Source: an uncultured Bacteroidales bacterium
GTDB taxonomy: Bacteria; Bacteroidota; Bacteroidia; Bacteroidales; P3
Direction: 5' to 3'
Assembly (NCBI GenBank): GCA_946183915.1
Contig: CAMHDJ010000003.1
Span: 1-64,000 of the forward strand
Length of the DNA stretch: 64,000 bases
The translations under genes and the position numbers were made by a program. A model generated the notes under the pieces. The model did not search any database and was not told the DNA's origin. It saw only the letters and a list, made by a program, of their open reading frames with translations. Position 1 is the first letter of the stretch. Every line of letters starts with the position of its first letter. Positions 25,005 through 32,779 of the stretch are shown piece by piece.

Positions 25005-26356
25005 ACATCAACATCATCACCCTCGGCTGTTCCAAGAACACCGTCGACAGCGAGAACCTCGCCGCAGCGCTGACGGCCCGGGGCCACCGCGTACACTTCG
25101 ACCGCCAGCGCAACGACTGCGACGCCATCATCGTCAACACCTGCGGCTTCATCGGCGACGCCAAAGAGGAAAGCATCCACACCATCCTGCAGCAGATCGG
25201 CGTCAAGACCCGCGGCCGCCGCGCGCGCCGCCTCATCGTCTGCGGATGCCTCGTCGAGCGCTACCGCGACGAACTCCGGCAAGAGATGCCCGAGGTCGAC
25301 GCCTGGTTCGGAGTCCACGAGTGGGAGAAAATCGTCGATAAGTTGACAGTGGAAAGTGGAAAGTGGGAAATGGAAAGTGGTCGGGTGACACCCAACTCTC
25401 CACTTTCCACGCTCCACTCTCCACTCCCCACGCCGCGGCCCCTCTCCACCCCCACACACTACGCCTACCTCAAGATCGCCGAGGGCTGCAACCGCAGCTG
25501 TTCCTACTGCGCCATCCCCCTCATCCGCGGCGCCCACCGCTCGCGCCCCATCGACGACATCGTGGCCGAAGCCAAGGCGCTGGTGGCCAAGGGCGTCAAA
25601 GAGCTCATCGTCATCAGCCAGGACACCACCTACTACGGCCTCGATCTCTACCATCGGCGCGCCCTGGGCGAGCTGCTCGACAGGCTGGCCGACGAGAGCG
25701 GCGCCCCCTGGATCCGCCTCCACTACACCTACCCCACCTCCTTCCCCGAGGACGCCATCGACGCCATCGCCCGCCACGCGAACATCTGCAACTACATCGA
25801 CATCCCGCTGCAGCACATCAACTCGCGCATCCTCAGCTCGATGCAGCGCGGCATCGACCGCGAGGGCACCCTGCGCCTGCTCGACTCCTTCCGCGCCAAG
25901 CTGCCCGACGCCGCCATCCGCACCACCCTCATCGTCGGCTACCCGGGCGAGACCGAGGCCGACTTCGAGGAGCTGAAGCAGTTTGTGCGCACGGCACGCT
26001 TCGACCGCATGGGCTGCTTCGCCTACAGCCCCGAGGAGGGCACCCCCGCCGAAGCCCTCGGCGACCCCGTGCCCGACGAGGTCAAGCAGCAGCGCGTCAG
26101 CGAACTCATGGCCATCCAGGAAGAGATCTCGCTCGAGAAGAACCAGGCCCGCATCGGCCGCACCTACCGCTGCCTCGTCGACCGGATAGAAGGCGACACC
26201 CTCGTGGCCCGCACCGAATACGACAGCCCCGAGGTGGACGACGAGGTGCTCATCCGCCAGACGCGCTCCTCCATCCGCCCAGGCGACTTCGTGCAGGTGC
26301 TGATCACCGACGCCCTCGAGAACGACCTCGTCGGCGAGCTCGTCGACGCCCGCTAG
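25001..26356 (+). CDS. rimO: ribosomal protein S12 methylthiotransferase RimO
   Basis: A 451-aa radical-SAM enzyme that methylthiolates Asp of ribosomal protein S12. N-terminal UPF0004 domain with three cluster cysteines (Cys10, Cys48, Cys83), radical-SAM motif CNRSCSYC (Cys163, Cys167, Cys170) and a C-terminal TRAM domain (about 385-451). Residues 116-147, between the first two domains, are a low-complexity insert (TVESGKWEMESG to PLPTPRP) encoded by a hairpin repeat at 25346-25431; other RimO proteins have only a short linker here. All catalytic residues are intact, so the enzyme is probably active. Confidence 0.97.
   Translation: MNINIITLGCSKNTVDSENLAAALTARGHRVHFDRQRNDCDAIIVNTCGFIGDAKEESIHTILQQIGVKTRGRRARRLIVCGCLVERYRDELRQEMPEVDAWFGVHEWEKIVDKLTVESGKWEMESGRVTPNSPLSTLHSPLPTPRPLSTPTHYAYLKIAEGCNRSCSYCAIPLIRGAHRSRPIDDIVAEAKALVAKGVKELIVISQDTTYYGLDLYHRRALGELLDRLADESGAPWIRLHYTYPTSFPEDAIDAIARHANICNYIDIPLQHINSRILSSMQRGIDREGTLRLLDSFRAKLPDAAIRTTLIVGYPGETEADFEELKQFVRTARFDRMGCFAYSPEEGTPAEALGDPVPDEVKQQRVSELMAIQEEISLEKNQARIGRTYRCLVDRIEGDTLVARTEYDSPEVDDEVLIRQTRSSIRPGDFVQVLITDALENDLVGELVDAR
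25346..25431. repeat. hairpin repeat (GTGGAAAGTGG family) inside rimO
   Basis: A left arm made of GTGGAAA-type 8-9 bp units and a right arm of TCCACTTTCCAC-type units are inverted copies around a centre near GGTCGGGTGACACCC. The whole can fold as a long stem. It is read in frame and adds about 30 residues to RimO. A half-copy lies at 61091-61127 in the M3 peptidase gene. Confidence 0.88.
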
Positions 26357-26390
26357 CCGTCACCGCTGATTCTCAACCCCTTAGCCCCAC

Positions 26391-26453
26391 CCTCCAAGCA
26401 TCCCCTAGGCATCCCCCAGGCATCCCCTAGGCATCATCTATGCTTGCAAGCAA
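26391..26453. repeat. 11-bp tandem array upstream of btuB
   Basis: Four to five units (GCATCCCCTAG, GCATCCCCCAG, GCATCATCTAT) ending in the palindrome GCTTGCAAGC. It is the near-copy, in the same order and relative orientation, of the array at 60571-60643 that precedes the other cobalamin riboswitch. Confidence 0.88.
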
Positions 26454-26506
26454 GGAAGATGCTTAGAATGAGCATTTTATGTGATTGGCAAAAAAGGCGT
26501 TTTTGA

Positions 26507-26574
26507 GGCGTATTGTGTGAAGGAGTGTTAAAAAAACATAAATTTCACCATGTGAAATTTATTTCGTACCTTTG
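26507..26574 (+). promoter_or_regulatory. promoter of the btuB riboswitch transcript with palindrome
   Basis: -7 box TACCTTTG (26567-26574). Upstream lies the perfect inverted repeat AAATTTCAC-CAT-GTGAAATTT (26540-26560), covering the -33 position, and further up the motif GGCGTATTGTGTG (26507-26519), which also occurs upstream of the second cobalamin riboswitch. Confidence 0.65.
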
Positions 26575-26578
26575 CAGC

Positions 26579-26748
26579 CGGTTTTGGTCGCCCCCGCAGG
26601 GCGCCAAGAGGGAATCAGGTGCAAGTCCTGAGCAGTCCCGCTGCTGTGAGCCTCAGCAAGTTGCACGTCCGTGTATACCACTGTGCGCCGCCATAGGCGT
26701 ATGGGAAGGTGGGCGTGGAGAGGCGAGCCAGAAGACCTGCCAAAACCG
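26579..26748 (+). promoter_or_regulatory. cobalamin riboswitch (aptamer 1)
   Basis: The aptamer is closed by the perfect P1 stem CGGTTTTGG / CCAAAACCG. Inside are the conserved blocks GGGAATCAGGTGCAAGTCC, GCAGTCCCGCTGCTGTGAGC (the B12-box region), CCACTG, GGGAAGG and GCCAGAAGACCTGCC. It precedes btuB by 35 nt, where ligand binding is expected to reduce expression. Confidence 0.95.
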
Positions 26749-26783
26749 CAAACAAGAAAAGCCCTCGAGGAAAGGACTCAAAG

Positions 26784-28826
26784 ATGAGCATTGTATTGTA
26801 TCGTATCGTAAAGTTTATCGCCGGCCTTCGGTCGGCCGCCAGGCGGGCTGGGTTCCCCCTGGGGTCGCGGATGGTCGTCTCGCTCTGCGTCTTATGCTCT
26901 GGGGCTTTCTTTTCTCACGCCACAGCACAAGACACGATACAGGTGCTCGACGAAATCCAGGTGAGCAGCCAGCGGCGGCCCTCGACGCTGCGCACCGTGG
27001 CGCCGACCCAGGTGCTCGACGGCAGCCAGATCGAGGACCAAGGCTTTCTGCAACTGAGCGACGCCGTGCGCCAGATGGCGGGCGTCACCCTGAAGGACTA
27101 CGGCGGGGTGGGCGGCATGAAGACCGTCTCGGCCCGCGGACTGGGCAGCCAGTTCTCGACGGTGACCATCGACGGGGTGGCCGTCGACAACGCGCAGAAC
27201 GGGCAGGTCGACCTCAGCCGCTACCTGCTGGGCAACGCGGCCTACGTCAGCTTCAGCCAGGGGCAGCAGCAGTCGACGCTGCTCTCGGCCCGCGCCTACG
27301 CGGCGGGCAACGTGCTCAACCTCGAGACCGCCGAGCCGCAGTTCTTCCTGCTCGAGCGCACCAACCTCAAGGTCGGCATGGAACTGGGCTCGTTCGGCAT
27401 GATGTCGCCCAGCGCCCTCTGGGAGCAGCGCTGGAACCGGCGGCTGCGCACCAGCCTGTGGGTCAACTGGTTGAAGAGCGACGGCGACTATCCCTTCACG
27501 CTCTACTACACCGCCTCGCACAGCGACAGCAGCAGTCGCGAGCGGCGCACCCACTCGGCCATGCACCAGTTCAGCCTCGACGGCAACCTCTTCTACACCC
27601 TCGACAGCGGCCAGACGCTGACCGCCAAGGTGCACTACCTCGACGGCTGGCACCAGCTGCCGGGCCACGTGCGCCTCTACAGCCAGGAACCCTCGCGCCA
27701 GCAGACCGAGGAGCGGATGGCATTTGCCCAGACCAAGTGGCGCCGCGAGCGCCGCGACTGGCGCCTGCAGGTGCTCGGCAAGGGCCAGATGAGCTACGAC
27801 TGCTTCGAGGACAGCGCCGCCAACACGTCGACGGGCTACATGATGAACCACTATCGCCAGCGCGAGGGCTACCTGAGCGCCAGCGGCGAATGGGACGCAC
27901 GGCCGTGGCTCACTCTGAGCGCCGCCGCCGATGGCGACCTGAGCCACCTGCTGAGCAACCTGGGGCAGCGCAACGACGTGCAGCGCACGGCCCTGATGGC
28001 AGTGGTGGCCGCCCGCGCACACCGGGGCCCATGGGAGGCCCGCGCCAACCTGCTGGCCACCCGCTATGTGGACCGCGTCGCCGATCTCGACACCACTCCC
28101 TCCTACCGCCGCCTGACGCCCTACGCCGCCGTGATGTACACCCCGGTGATGGGCCTCACGTTGCGCTACTTCTACCAGGAGACCTACCGCGTGCCGAACT
28201 TCAGCGAGCTCTACTTCTTCCAGTCGCTGCCGCGCCACCTGCGCCCCGAACGCGCCCGACAGCACAACCTGGGCGTCACCTTCGCCACGTCGACCCTCAG
28301 CCTGACGGCCGACGCCTACTACAACCGCGTGACCGACAAGATCGTGGCCCGGCCGGGGCAAAACATGTTCTACTGGAGCATGGAGAACCTGGGGCGCGTG
28401 CACATCCTGGGCGTCGACGCCACCGGTAGCCTGCAGCTGTCCAGCCTCAGCTGCCAGCTGAACTACAGCTTCATCCACGCCGTGGACATGAGCGACCCGG
28501 AGTCGAAGCTCTACGGCCACCAGATACGCTACACGCCGCGCCACAGCGGCGGCGCCAGCCTGCGCTGGGAGGGCCGGTGGGTCAACCTGGGCGCCACGGC
28601 CATGGTGGTTGGAGAGCGCTACGCCTACCCGCAGAACAACGTCGACAACCGGCTGCCGGCCTACTGCGACCTGGGCCTCAGCGCCGACCGCCGCTTCAGC
28701 CTCCGCTGGGGCACCCTGCGCGCACAGGTGCAGGTGCTCAACCTGCTGGATGCGCAGTACGAGGTGGTGCAGTACTACCCCATGATGGGGCGCAACTACC
28801 GCCTTTCGGTAATGTATGAATTCTAA
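26784..28826 (+). CDS. btuB: TonB-dependent cobalamin receptor BtuB
   Basis: A 680-aa outer-membrane receptor. After the signal sequence there is a TonB-box-like DTIQVLDEIQVSS, a plug domain (about 55-165, LSDAVRQMAGVTLKDYGG, TVSARGLGSQFSTVTIDG) and a beta-barrel ending with an aromatic residue (RLSVMYEF). The cobalamin riboswitch upstream and the BtuG-like gene downstream identify the substrate as vitamin B12 or a related corrinoid. The chosen ATG gives a 50-residue leader; an ATG at 26871 gives a more ordinary signal peptide (MVVSLCVLCSGAFFSHATAQ) and may be the true start. Confidence 0.93.
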   Translation: MSIVLYRIVKFIAGLRSAARRAGFPLGSRMVVSLCVLCSGAFFSHATAQDTIQVLDEIQVSSQRRPSTLRTVAPTQVLDGSQIEDQGFLQLSDAVRQMAGVTLKDYGGVGGMKTVSARGLGSQFSTVTIDGVAVDNAQNGQVDLSRYLLGNAAYVSFSQGQQQSTLLSARAYAAGNVLNLETAEPQFFLLERTNLKVGMELGSFGMMSPSALWEQRWNRRLRTSLWVNWLKSDGDYPFTLYYTASHSDSSSRERRTHSAMHQFSLDGNLFYTLDSGQTLTAKVHYLDGWHQLPGHVRLYSQEPSRQQTEERMAFAQTKWRRERRDWRLQVLGKGQMSYDCFEDSAANTSTGYMMNHYRQREGYLSASGEWDARPWLTLSAAADGDLSHLLSNLGQRNDVQRTALMAVVAARAHRGPWEARANLLATRYVDRVADLDTTPSYRRLTPYAAVMYTPVMGLTLRYFYQETYRVPNFSELYFFQSLPRHLRPERARQHNLGVTFATSTLSLTADAYYNRVTDKIVARPGQNMFYWSMENLGRVHILGVDATGSLQLSSLSCQLNYSFIHAVDMSDPESKLYGHQIRYTPRHSGGASLRWEGRWVNLGATAMVVGERYAYPQNNVDNRLPAYCDLGLSADRRFSLRWGTLRAQVQVLNLLDAQYEVVQYYPMMGRNYRLSVMYEF

Positions 28827-28838
28827 CCTTTTATAGAG

Positions 28839-29906
28839 ATGAAACACACCCGCAGAATCCTCCTCACGCTCGTCGCCGCCATGGCTATGGCCGCCTGCGA
28901 ACCCGAGCCCGAAGCGGCCCCCGGCCGCACCATCGAAGCCGAACCCGGCCAACCGCACCTGATGGTGCTAGGCGAAGGCACCTGGGGCGGCAACAACGCC
29001 TCGCTGGCCTACCTCGACATCGCCAAGGGCGAACTGGCCACCGGCTGGTTTGCCGCGCAGAACGGCCGCGGGCTGGGCGACGTGGCACAGGACCTCATCG
29101 TCTACGGCTCCAAGGCCTACATCACCGTGTGGGGGTCGAACAGTCTGGAGGTGATCGACACCGCCTCGGGCATCAGCCGGCGCGTCGACCTGGGCGACCG
29201 CGGCCCGCGCTACATCGCTGCCGACGGCGGCAAGCTCTACATCTCCTGCTACAAGCCCCACAGCGTCATCCGCATCGACACCGCCACCCTGGAGGTCGAA
29301 GCCACATGCGAGCTGGGCGGCTACAACCCCGAGGGCATCGCCGTGGTGGGAAACAAACTGCTGGTGGCCAGCTCGAACGTGAGCGACGAGCAGGGCAACT
29401 ACCAATACGACAACAGTGTGTACGCCATCAACATCACCTCGTTCAGCAGCATCGGGGTGATCGAGGTGGGCTGCAACCCGCAGCGGGTGATGGCCCTCGG
29501 CGACGGCACGGCCGTGGTGAACTACTGGGGCGACTACGCCTCGCAAGCGGCCGGGTCGGCTCTGATCGACGATGCGCTGAGGGTTACCCAGCTGGGCCAG
29601 GAACTGACCAACATGACGGTAGCCAACGGCACCATCTACGGCTACTACACCGAGTGGGCTCCCGACTACTCGAGCAAGACGACACGCTTCGTGAAGATCG
29701 ACGCCTCGCACACGGTCACCCCCATCCTTCCCGACGTGAGCGTCAATGCCTACGCCATCGGTGTGCATCCCGTCAGCGGCAACATCTACATTGCCGACGA
29801 CGGCAACTACACGGCCAACGGCGACCTCTACTGCTACCAGCCCGACGGCACCCGTCGCTGGAAACAGGAGGTGGGCATGATGCCCTCAAAAATCGTGTTC
29901 TTCTGA
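28839..29906 (+). CDS. btuG: BtuG-like surface lipoprotein, beta-propeller
   Basis: A 355-aa lipoprotein (lipobox MAAC, about Cys20) with a YncE-like seven-bladed propeller: repeated blades such as SKAYITVWGSNSLEVIDTAS, GGKLYISCYKPHSVIRIDTA and GNKLLVASSNVSDEQG. In Bacteroides thetaiotaomicron BtuG is such a propeller, sits on the cell surface on top of BtuB and binds cobalamin extremely tightly. The location 12 bp after btuB in a riboswitch-controlled transcript gives the same job here. Function is by homology of architecture and context; sequence identity was not computed. Confidence 0.85.
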   Translation: MKHTRRILLTLVAAMAMAACEPEPEAAPGRTIEAEPGQPHLMVLGEGTWGGNNASLAYLDIAKGELATGWFAAQNGRGLGDVAQDLIVYGSKAYITVWGSNSLEVIDTASGISRRVDLGDRGPRYIAADGGKLYISCYKPHSVIRIDTATLEVEATCELGGYNPEGIAVVGNKLLVASSNVSDEQGNYQYDNSVYAINITSFSSIGVIEVGCNPQRVMALGDGTAVVNYWGDYASQAAGSALIDDALRVTQLGQELTNMTVANGTIYGYYTEWAPDYSSKTTRFVKIDASHTVTPILPDVSVNAYAIGVHPVSGNIYIADDGNYTANGDLYCYQPDGTRRWKQEVGMMPSKIVFF

Positions 29907-29907
29907 T

Positions 29908-30675
29908 CTACCGCTGCGTGGCAATATAGTCGAGCACCTTGCGCTTGTCGGCGCTGAAGGTGAGCACGTCGACCGTGCGGTAGTAGTTGGCGGGGTCGAT
30001 GCAGTAGCCATAGGCGTACTTGAGGAAGTCGACCTGCGAGTTGCTGAAGTCGATGGTCTCGGCCAGCCGCGCGATCTGCAGCGAGGTGAGGTGGGCTGAC
30101 GCGACGAGCACCTTGCCCAACGCCAGACGGTCGTTGTCGAACGACTTGGCCCTCATGCGCACCAGCATGGAGTCGAGCCCCTCGTCGCTGACGAGGTGTA
30201 CCGCCACCGGCTCGGCCTGCTGCGGCACCGGCAAGGGCGACATGTCGACAGCGGCCCGCTGGGTCAAGCGTTTAGCCTCGGCACTGAGGGCCTGACGCTC
30301 TTCGGTATCGGGGCGGTTCTGGGCCGCGGTGTAGAGGTAAAGCTGTTCGAGACGGGAGTCGTAGTTGACGTTGACGACAACCATCTTCTCGTTGGGTCGC
30401 AGCTGCAAGACGGCCGCTTTCTCGGCCGGCCGCTTCAACACCACGACCACCTCATGGGTCTGGTCGCTGACCTCGTTGACCAGCACCCGGCTCAACGCAA
30501 GCCGATTCTGCAAATTGCCGTCGATGAAGACCTGGAAAGCCTCGCCGTGTTGGGAGACAAAGGTGACGCTGTAGTGGATCGGCGGCGGTGTTTTACCCGC
30601 CGATGGCACGTTGTTCTGGGCGCAGAGCGTGGCGCCGATGACCAAGAAAAACAGAAGACCTGCCAGACGTCTCAT
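29908..30675 (-). CDS. DUF4476 domain-containing secreted protein
   Basis: A 255-aa protein with a signal peptide (LLFFLVIGATLCAQ). The C-terminal 90 residues match the DUF4476 pattern (MRAKSFDNDRLALGKVLVAS, SLQIARLAETIDFSNSQVDFLKYAYGYCID, with a terminal FSADKRKVLDYIA). The N-terminal half contains a small beta domain (HYSVTFVSQHGEAFQVFIDG) seen in other DUF4476 proteins. The function is unknown. It is the last gene of the minus-strand cluster that begins with etfB, and converges on btuG with one base between the stops. Confidence 0.85.
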   Translation of the reverse strand: MRRLAGLLFFLVIGATLCAQNNVPSAGKTPPPIHYSVTFVSQHGEAFQVFIDGNLQNRLALSRVLVNEVSDQTHEVVVVLKRPAEKAAVLQLRPNEKMVVVNVNYDSRLEQLYLYTAAQNRPDTEERQALSAEAKRLTQRAAVDMSPLPVPQQAEPVAVHLVSDEGLDSMLVRMRAKSFDNDRLALGKVLVASAHLTSLQIARLAETIDFSNSQVDFLKYAYGYCIDPANYYRTVDVLTFSADKRKVLDYIATQR

Positions 30676-30678
30676 GGG

Positions 30679-31443
30679 TTACTGCTTTTTCTCCCGGAAG
30701 GCCATCGTGTCGATCCACCGGCCGTCCTCGCCCCGAAGCGCCTTGGCAAACTCGGCAAAGGAGCGATGTTCCATGTAGATGACGTTGTAGACGTCGCCCA
30801 CGTTGTTGATGAAATGGGCGTCGCTGTCGGTGATGAAGTTGAACCGCTTGAGGTAGGCGAACTTCTTGATCATTTCATCGCGGGTGATGAACTTGTTGAT
30901 CTCCAAGCCATCGGCCCGCAGGTCGGGCGGAACGAAGCCCAGCTGGCTGGTGAGGCTGGTGGTGCCTTTGTTGACATGAGCCGGGACAAAGAGGCCACCG
31001 ATGCGGTGCACCTCGTCGTAGATACCGTCAATGTCGACGTCGATGGCGTTGAGCAGATGGTACTGCTCCTCCCCCACAATCTCGTCGTTCTCGTCGACTA
31101 TCAGCTGGTAGCCGAAACGATCCTCGTCGTTCGGGATGGGCGGAAGGTGGGCATCCAGGAAGTCTTGGAAGGCGTCCAACTGGTCGTCGGTCTCGAAGAA
31201 GCAGAGGCAGTGGGCCTCCTCCTGGCTGGTCACCTCCACACCGCCCAGCACAAAGAGTCCCTTCTGCTTGCCGATGCGTTGGGTGACCTTCACCTGACGG
31301 GTGGTGTTGTGGTCGCTGATGGCGATCATGTCCAAGCCCCGTTCCAGCGCACGATCCACAATCGCCGTGGGCGACATCTCAAGGTCGCCACACGGCGAAA
31401 GTACCGTATGGATATGTAGATCGGCTTTGAACGGAGCTATCAT
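30679..31443 (-). CDS. PHP-domain phosphoesterase
   Basis: A 254-aa PHP-fold protein. Metal-binding motifs are visible at ADLHIHTVLSPCGD near the N-terminus, AISDHNTT at about 40, and FITDSDAHFINNVGD near the C-terminus. Such stand-alone PHP proteins hydrolyse phosphate esters (histidinol-phosphatase or RNA/nucleotide substrates); which one is unknown. It lies next to the DRTGG gene (1 bp gap) as often seen in anaerobes, where the pair occurs near redox enzymes. Confidence 0.92.
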   Translation of the reverse strand: MIAPFKADLHIHTVLSPCGDLEMSPTAIVDRALERGLDMIAISDHNTTRQVKVTQRIGKQKGLFVLGGVEVTSQEEAHCLCFFETDDQLDAFQDFLDAHLPPIPNDEDRFGYQLIVDENDEIVGEEQYHLLNAIDVDIDGIYDEVHRIGGLFVPAHVNKGTTSLTSQLGFVPPDLRADGLEINKFITRDEMIKKFAYLKRFNFITDSDAHFINNVGDVYNVIYMEHRSFAEFAKALRGEDGRWIDTMAFREKKQ

Positions 31444-31444
31444 C

Positions 31445-31789
31445 TCACTGGTTTAACAGCTGATAGATCTTTCCGACGGTCTCGTAGGTCTGCATGTCGG
31501 TGCTGAGGAAGGGGATGCCCTCTTCGTTGCTCTGCTCGACGGTGTCCTCGCTGGCGGTGAGTCCTTTGACCAGGATGACGCAAGCCAGTTCCTTGAGCGA
31601 GGCAATGGCCATCACATTCTTGTGCGTCTGTAGGGTCACCCAGACATTGCCCATCTCGGCATTGCCCATCACGTCGCTCAGCAGGTCGCTCACATAGCAA
31701 CCGTCTATGTCGCGATCGAGGCCGTTCTCGCCGCTCAGCACTTTGAGATTCAGTTTCTCTACCAGTTCTCTTACTTTCATATTCTGCAT
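31445..31789 (-). CDS. DRTGG-domain protein
   Basis: A 114-aa cytosolic protein with a single DRTGG-type domain (VRELVEKLNLKVLSGENGLD, GCYVSDLLSDVMGNAEMGNVW, VMAIASLKELACVILVKGL). The domain is found at the N-terminus of HPr kinase and between CBS pairs, and alone in anaerobes beside PHP proteins. A ligand-sensing role is inferred, not shown. It has a 13-bp gap to the secreted protein upstream and a 1-bp gap to the PHP gene. Confidence 0.88.
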   Translation of the reverse strand: MQNMKVRELVEKLNLKVLSGENGLDRDIDGCYVSDLLSDVMGNAEMGNVWVTLQTHKNVMAIASLKELACVILVKGLTASEDTVEQSNEEGIPFLSTDMQTYETVGKIYQLLNQ

Positions 31790-31801
31790 TTATTAAGGTT
31801 C

Positions 31802-32752
31802 TTACTGTGGATCAGACAGCGAGGTCAGGCGGGCCGCATCGCTCACGTAGGCGGTGGCGCAGAGACCTCCCTGGTTGTAGAAGCCGGGGAATACCTCGTC
31901 GGGGTAACGTTTGGCCATCTCTTGTACGTACTCGTCCATCTTTTTGGCAATCGGCAACTGTCTGTCTTTCCTTGCCTTCATGGCCTGCAAAACAGCCTTG
32001 TACTGCACCGGCACCGCCTTGTTGTAGTAGTTGCATCTGTCATTCTCCGTGAGGGTGGACTTGTCACCACACTCGCTCTTCCAGATAGTACGGCACTCCT
32101 CGTCGGCTTTTTCGTAAGCCTCGTTGATCTCTTTCTCAACCTTGGAGTACTCGTCCATCAGGAGTTTGTAGCCTTCGTCGGACGAGAGATGCTCGGCAGT
32201 GTGCAGATAGAGTTCTTGCAACTCATCGGCATACTTCTTCGCTACCTCCTGCTGTTCCTCTTCACTCATGGCATCATACTGTTCCTGCGTGATACCTAGT
32301 CTCTTGAGCAAATGCTCGTCATAGCTGTAGATACCGCCGGGAGTGGTGCCGTTCATGGTGACCACATAGCCCGAAGCCGCGGCCGTCACCATCTTGGCGA
32401 GGAATGTCGTGGTGGGGTTGGTCATCATCTTCAGCGTGCGTGGGTTGGCACGGTTGGCCTCGCAGACATACTCAGCCAACTGATGAGGCGTCGGCAGTTG
32501 TGGGACCATTGCCATCACCTCCTCGGGCGTGGGCATTTTGCTCTCACCACGATCCTTGCCGGTTTCCTTCGAGGGCTGGGCCTCAATCGACTGAACGTCC
32601 TCCTGACGCTTGACGCCAAGAGCGTCCTCGACCTTCTTCTCGACGGTCTGCTCCACCTTCTTCTTGATGGCACGACCCACGAGGTTACCAATCTGGGCCT
32701 GCGAACTCAGCGCCACACCCACTGTCATCACCAATACAAACAATCTTTTCAT
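31802..32752 (-). CDS. secreted protein of unknown function
   Basis: A 316-aa protein with a signal peptide (LFVLVMTVGVALSSQAQ). After it comes a Lys-rich amphipathic stretch (RAIKKKVEQTVEKKVED) and a helical, charged body with no transmembrane segment (for example ITQEQYDAMSEEEQQEVAKK). No family recognised. It lies 27 bp after the acyl-CoA dehydrogenase gene and is probably part of the same transcript; whether it belongs to that pathway is not clear. Confidence 0.75.
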   Translation of the reverse strand: MKRLFVLVMTVGVALSSQAQIGNLVGRAIKKKVEQTVEKKVEDALGVKRQEDVQSIEAQPSKETGKDRGESKMPTPEEVMAMVPQLPTPHQLAEYVCEANRANPRTLKMMTNPTTTFLAKMVTAAASGYVVTMNGTTPGGIYSYDEHLLKRLGITQEQYDAMSEEEQQEVAKKYADELQELYLHTAEHLSSDEGYKLLMDEYSKVEKEINEAYEKADEECRTIWKSECGDKSTLTENDRCNYYNKAVPVQYKAVLQAMKARKDRQLPIAKKMDEYVQEMAKRYPDEVFPGFYNQGGLCATAYVSDAARLTSLSDPQ

Positions 32753-32779
32753 CGTTTTGACTATTTAATTATTAACCAT

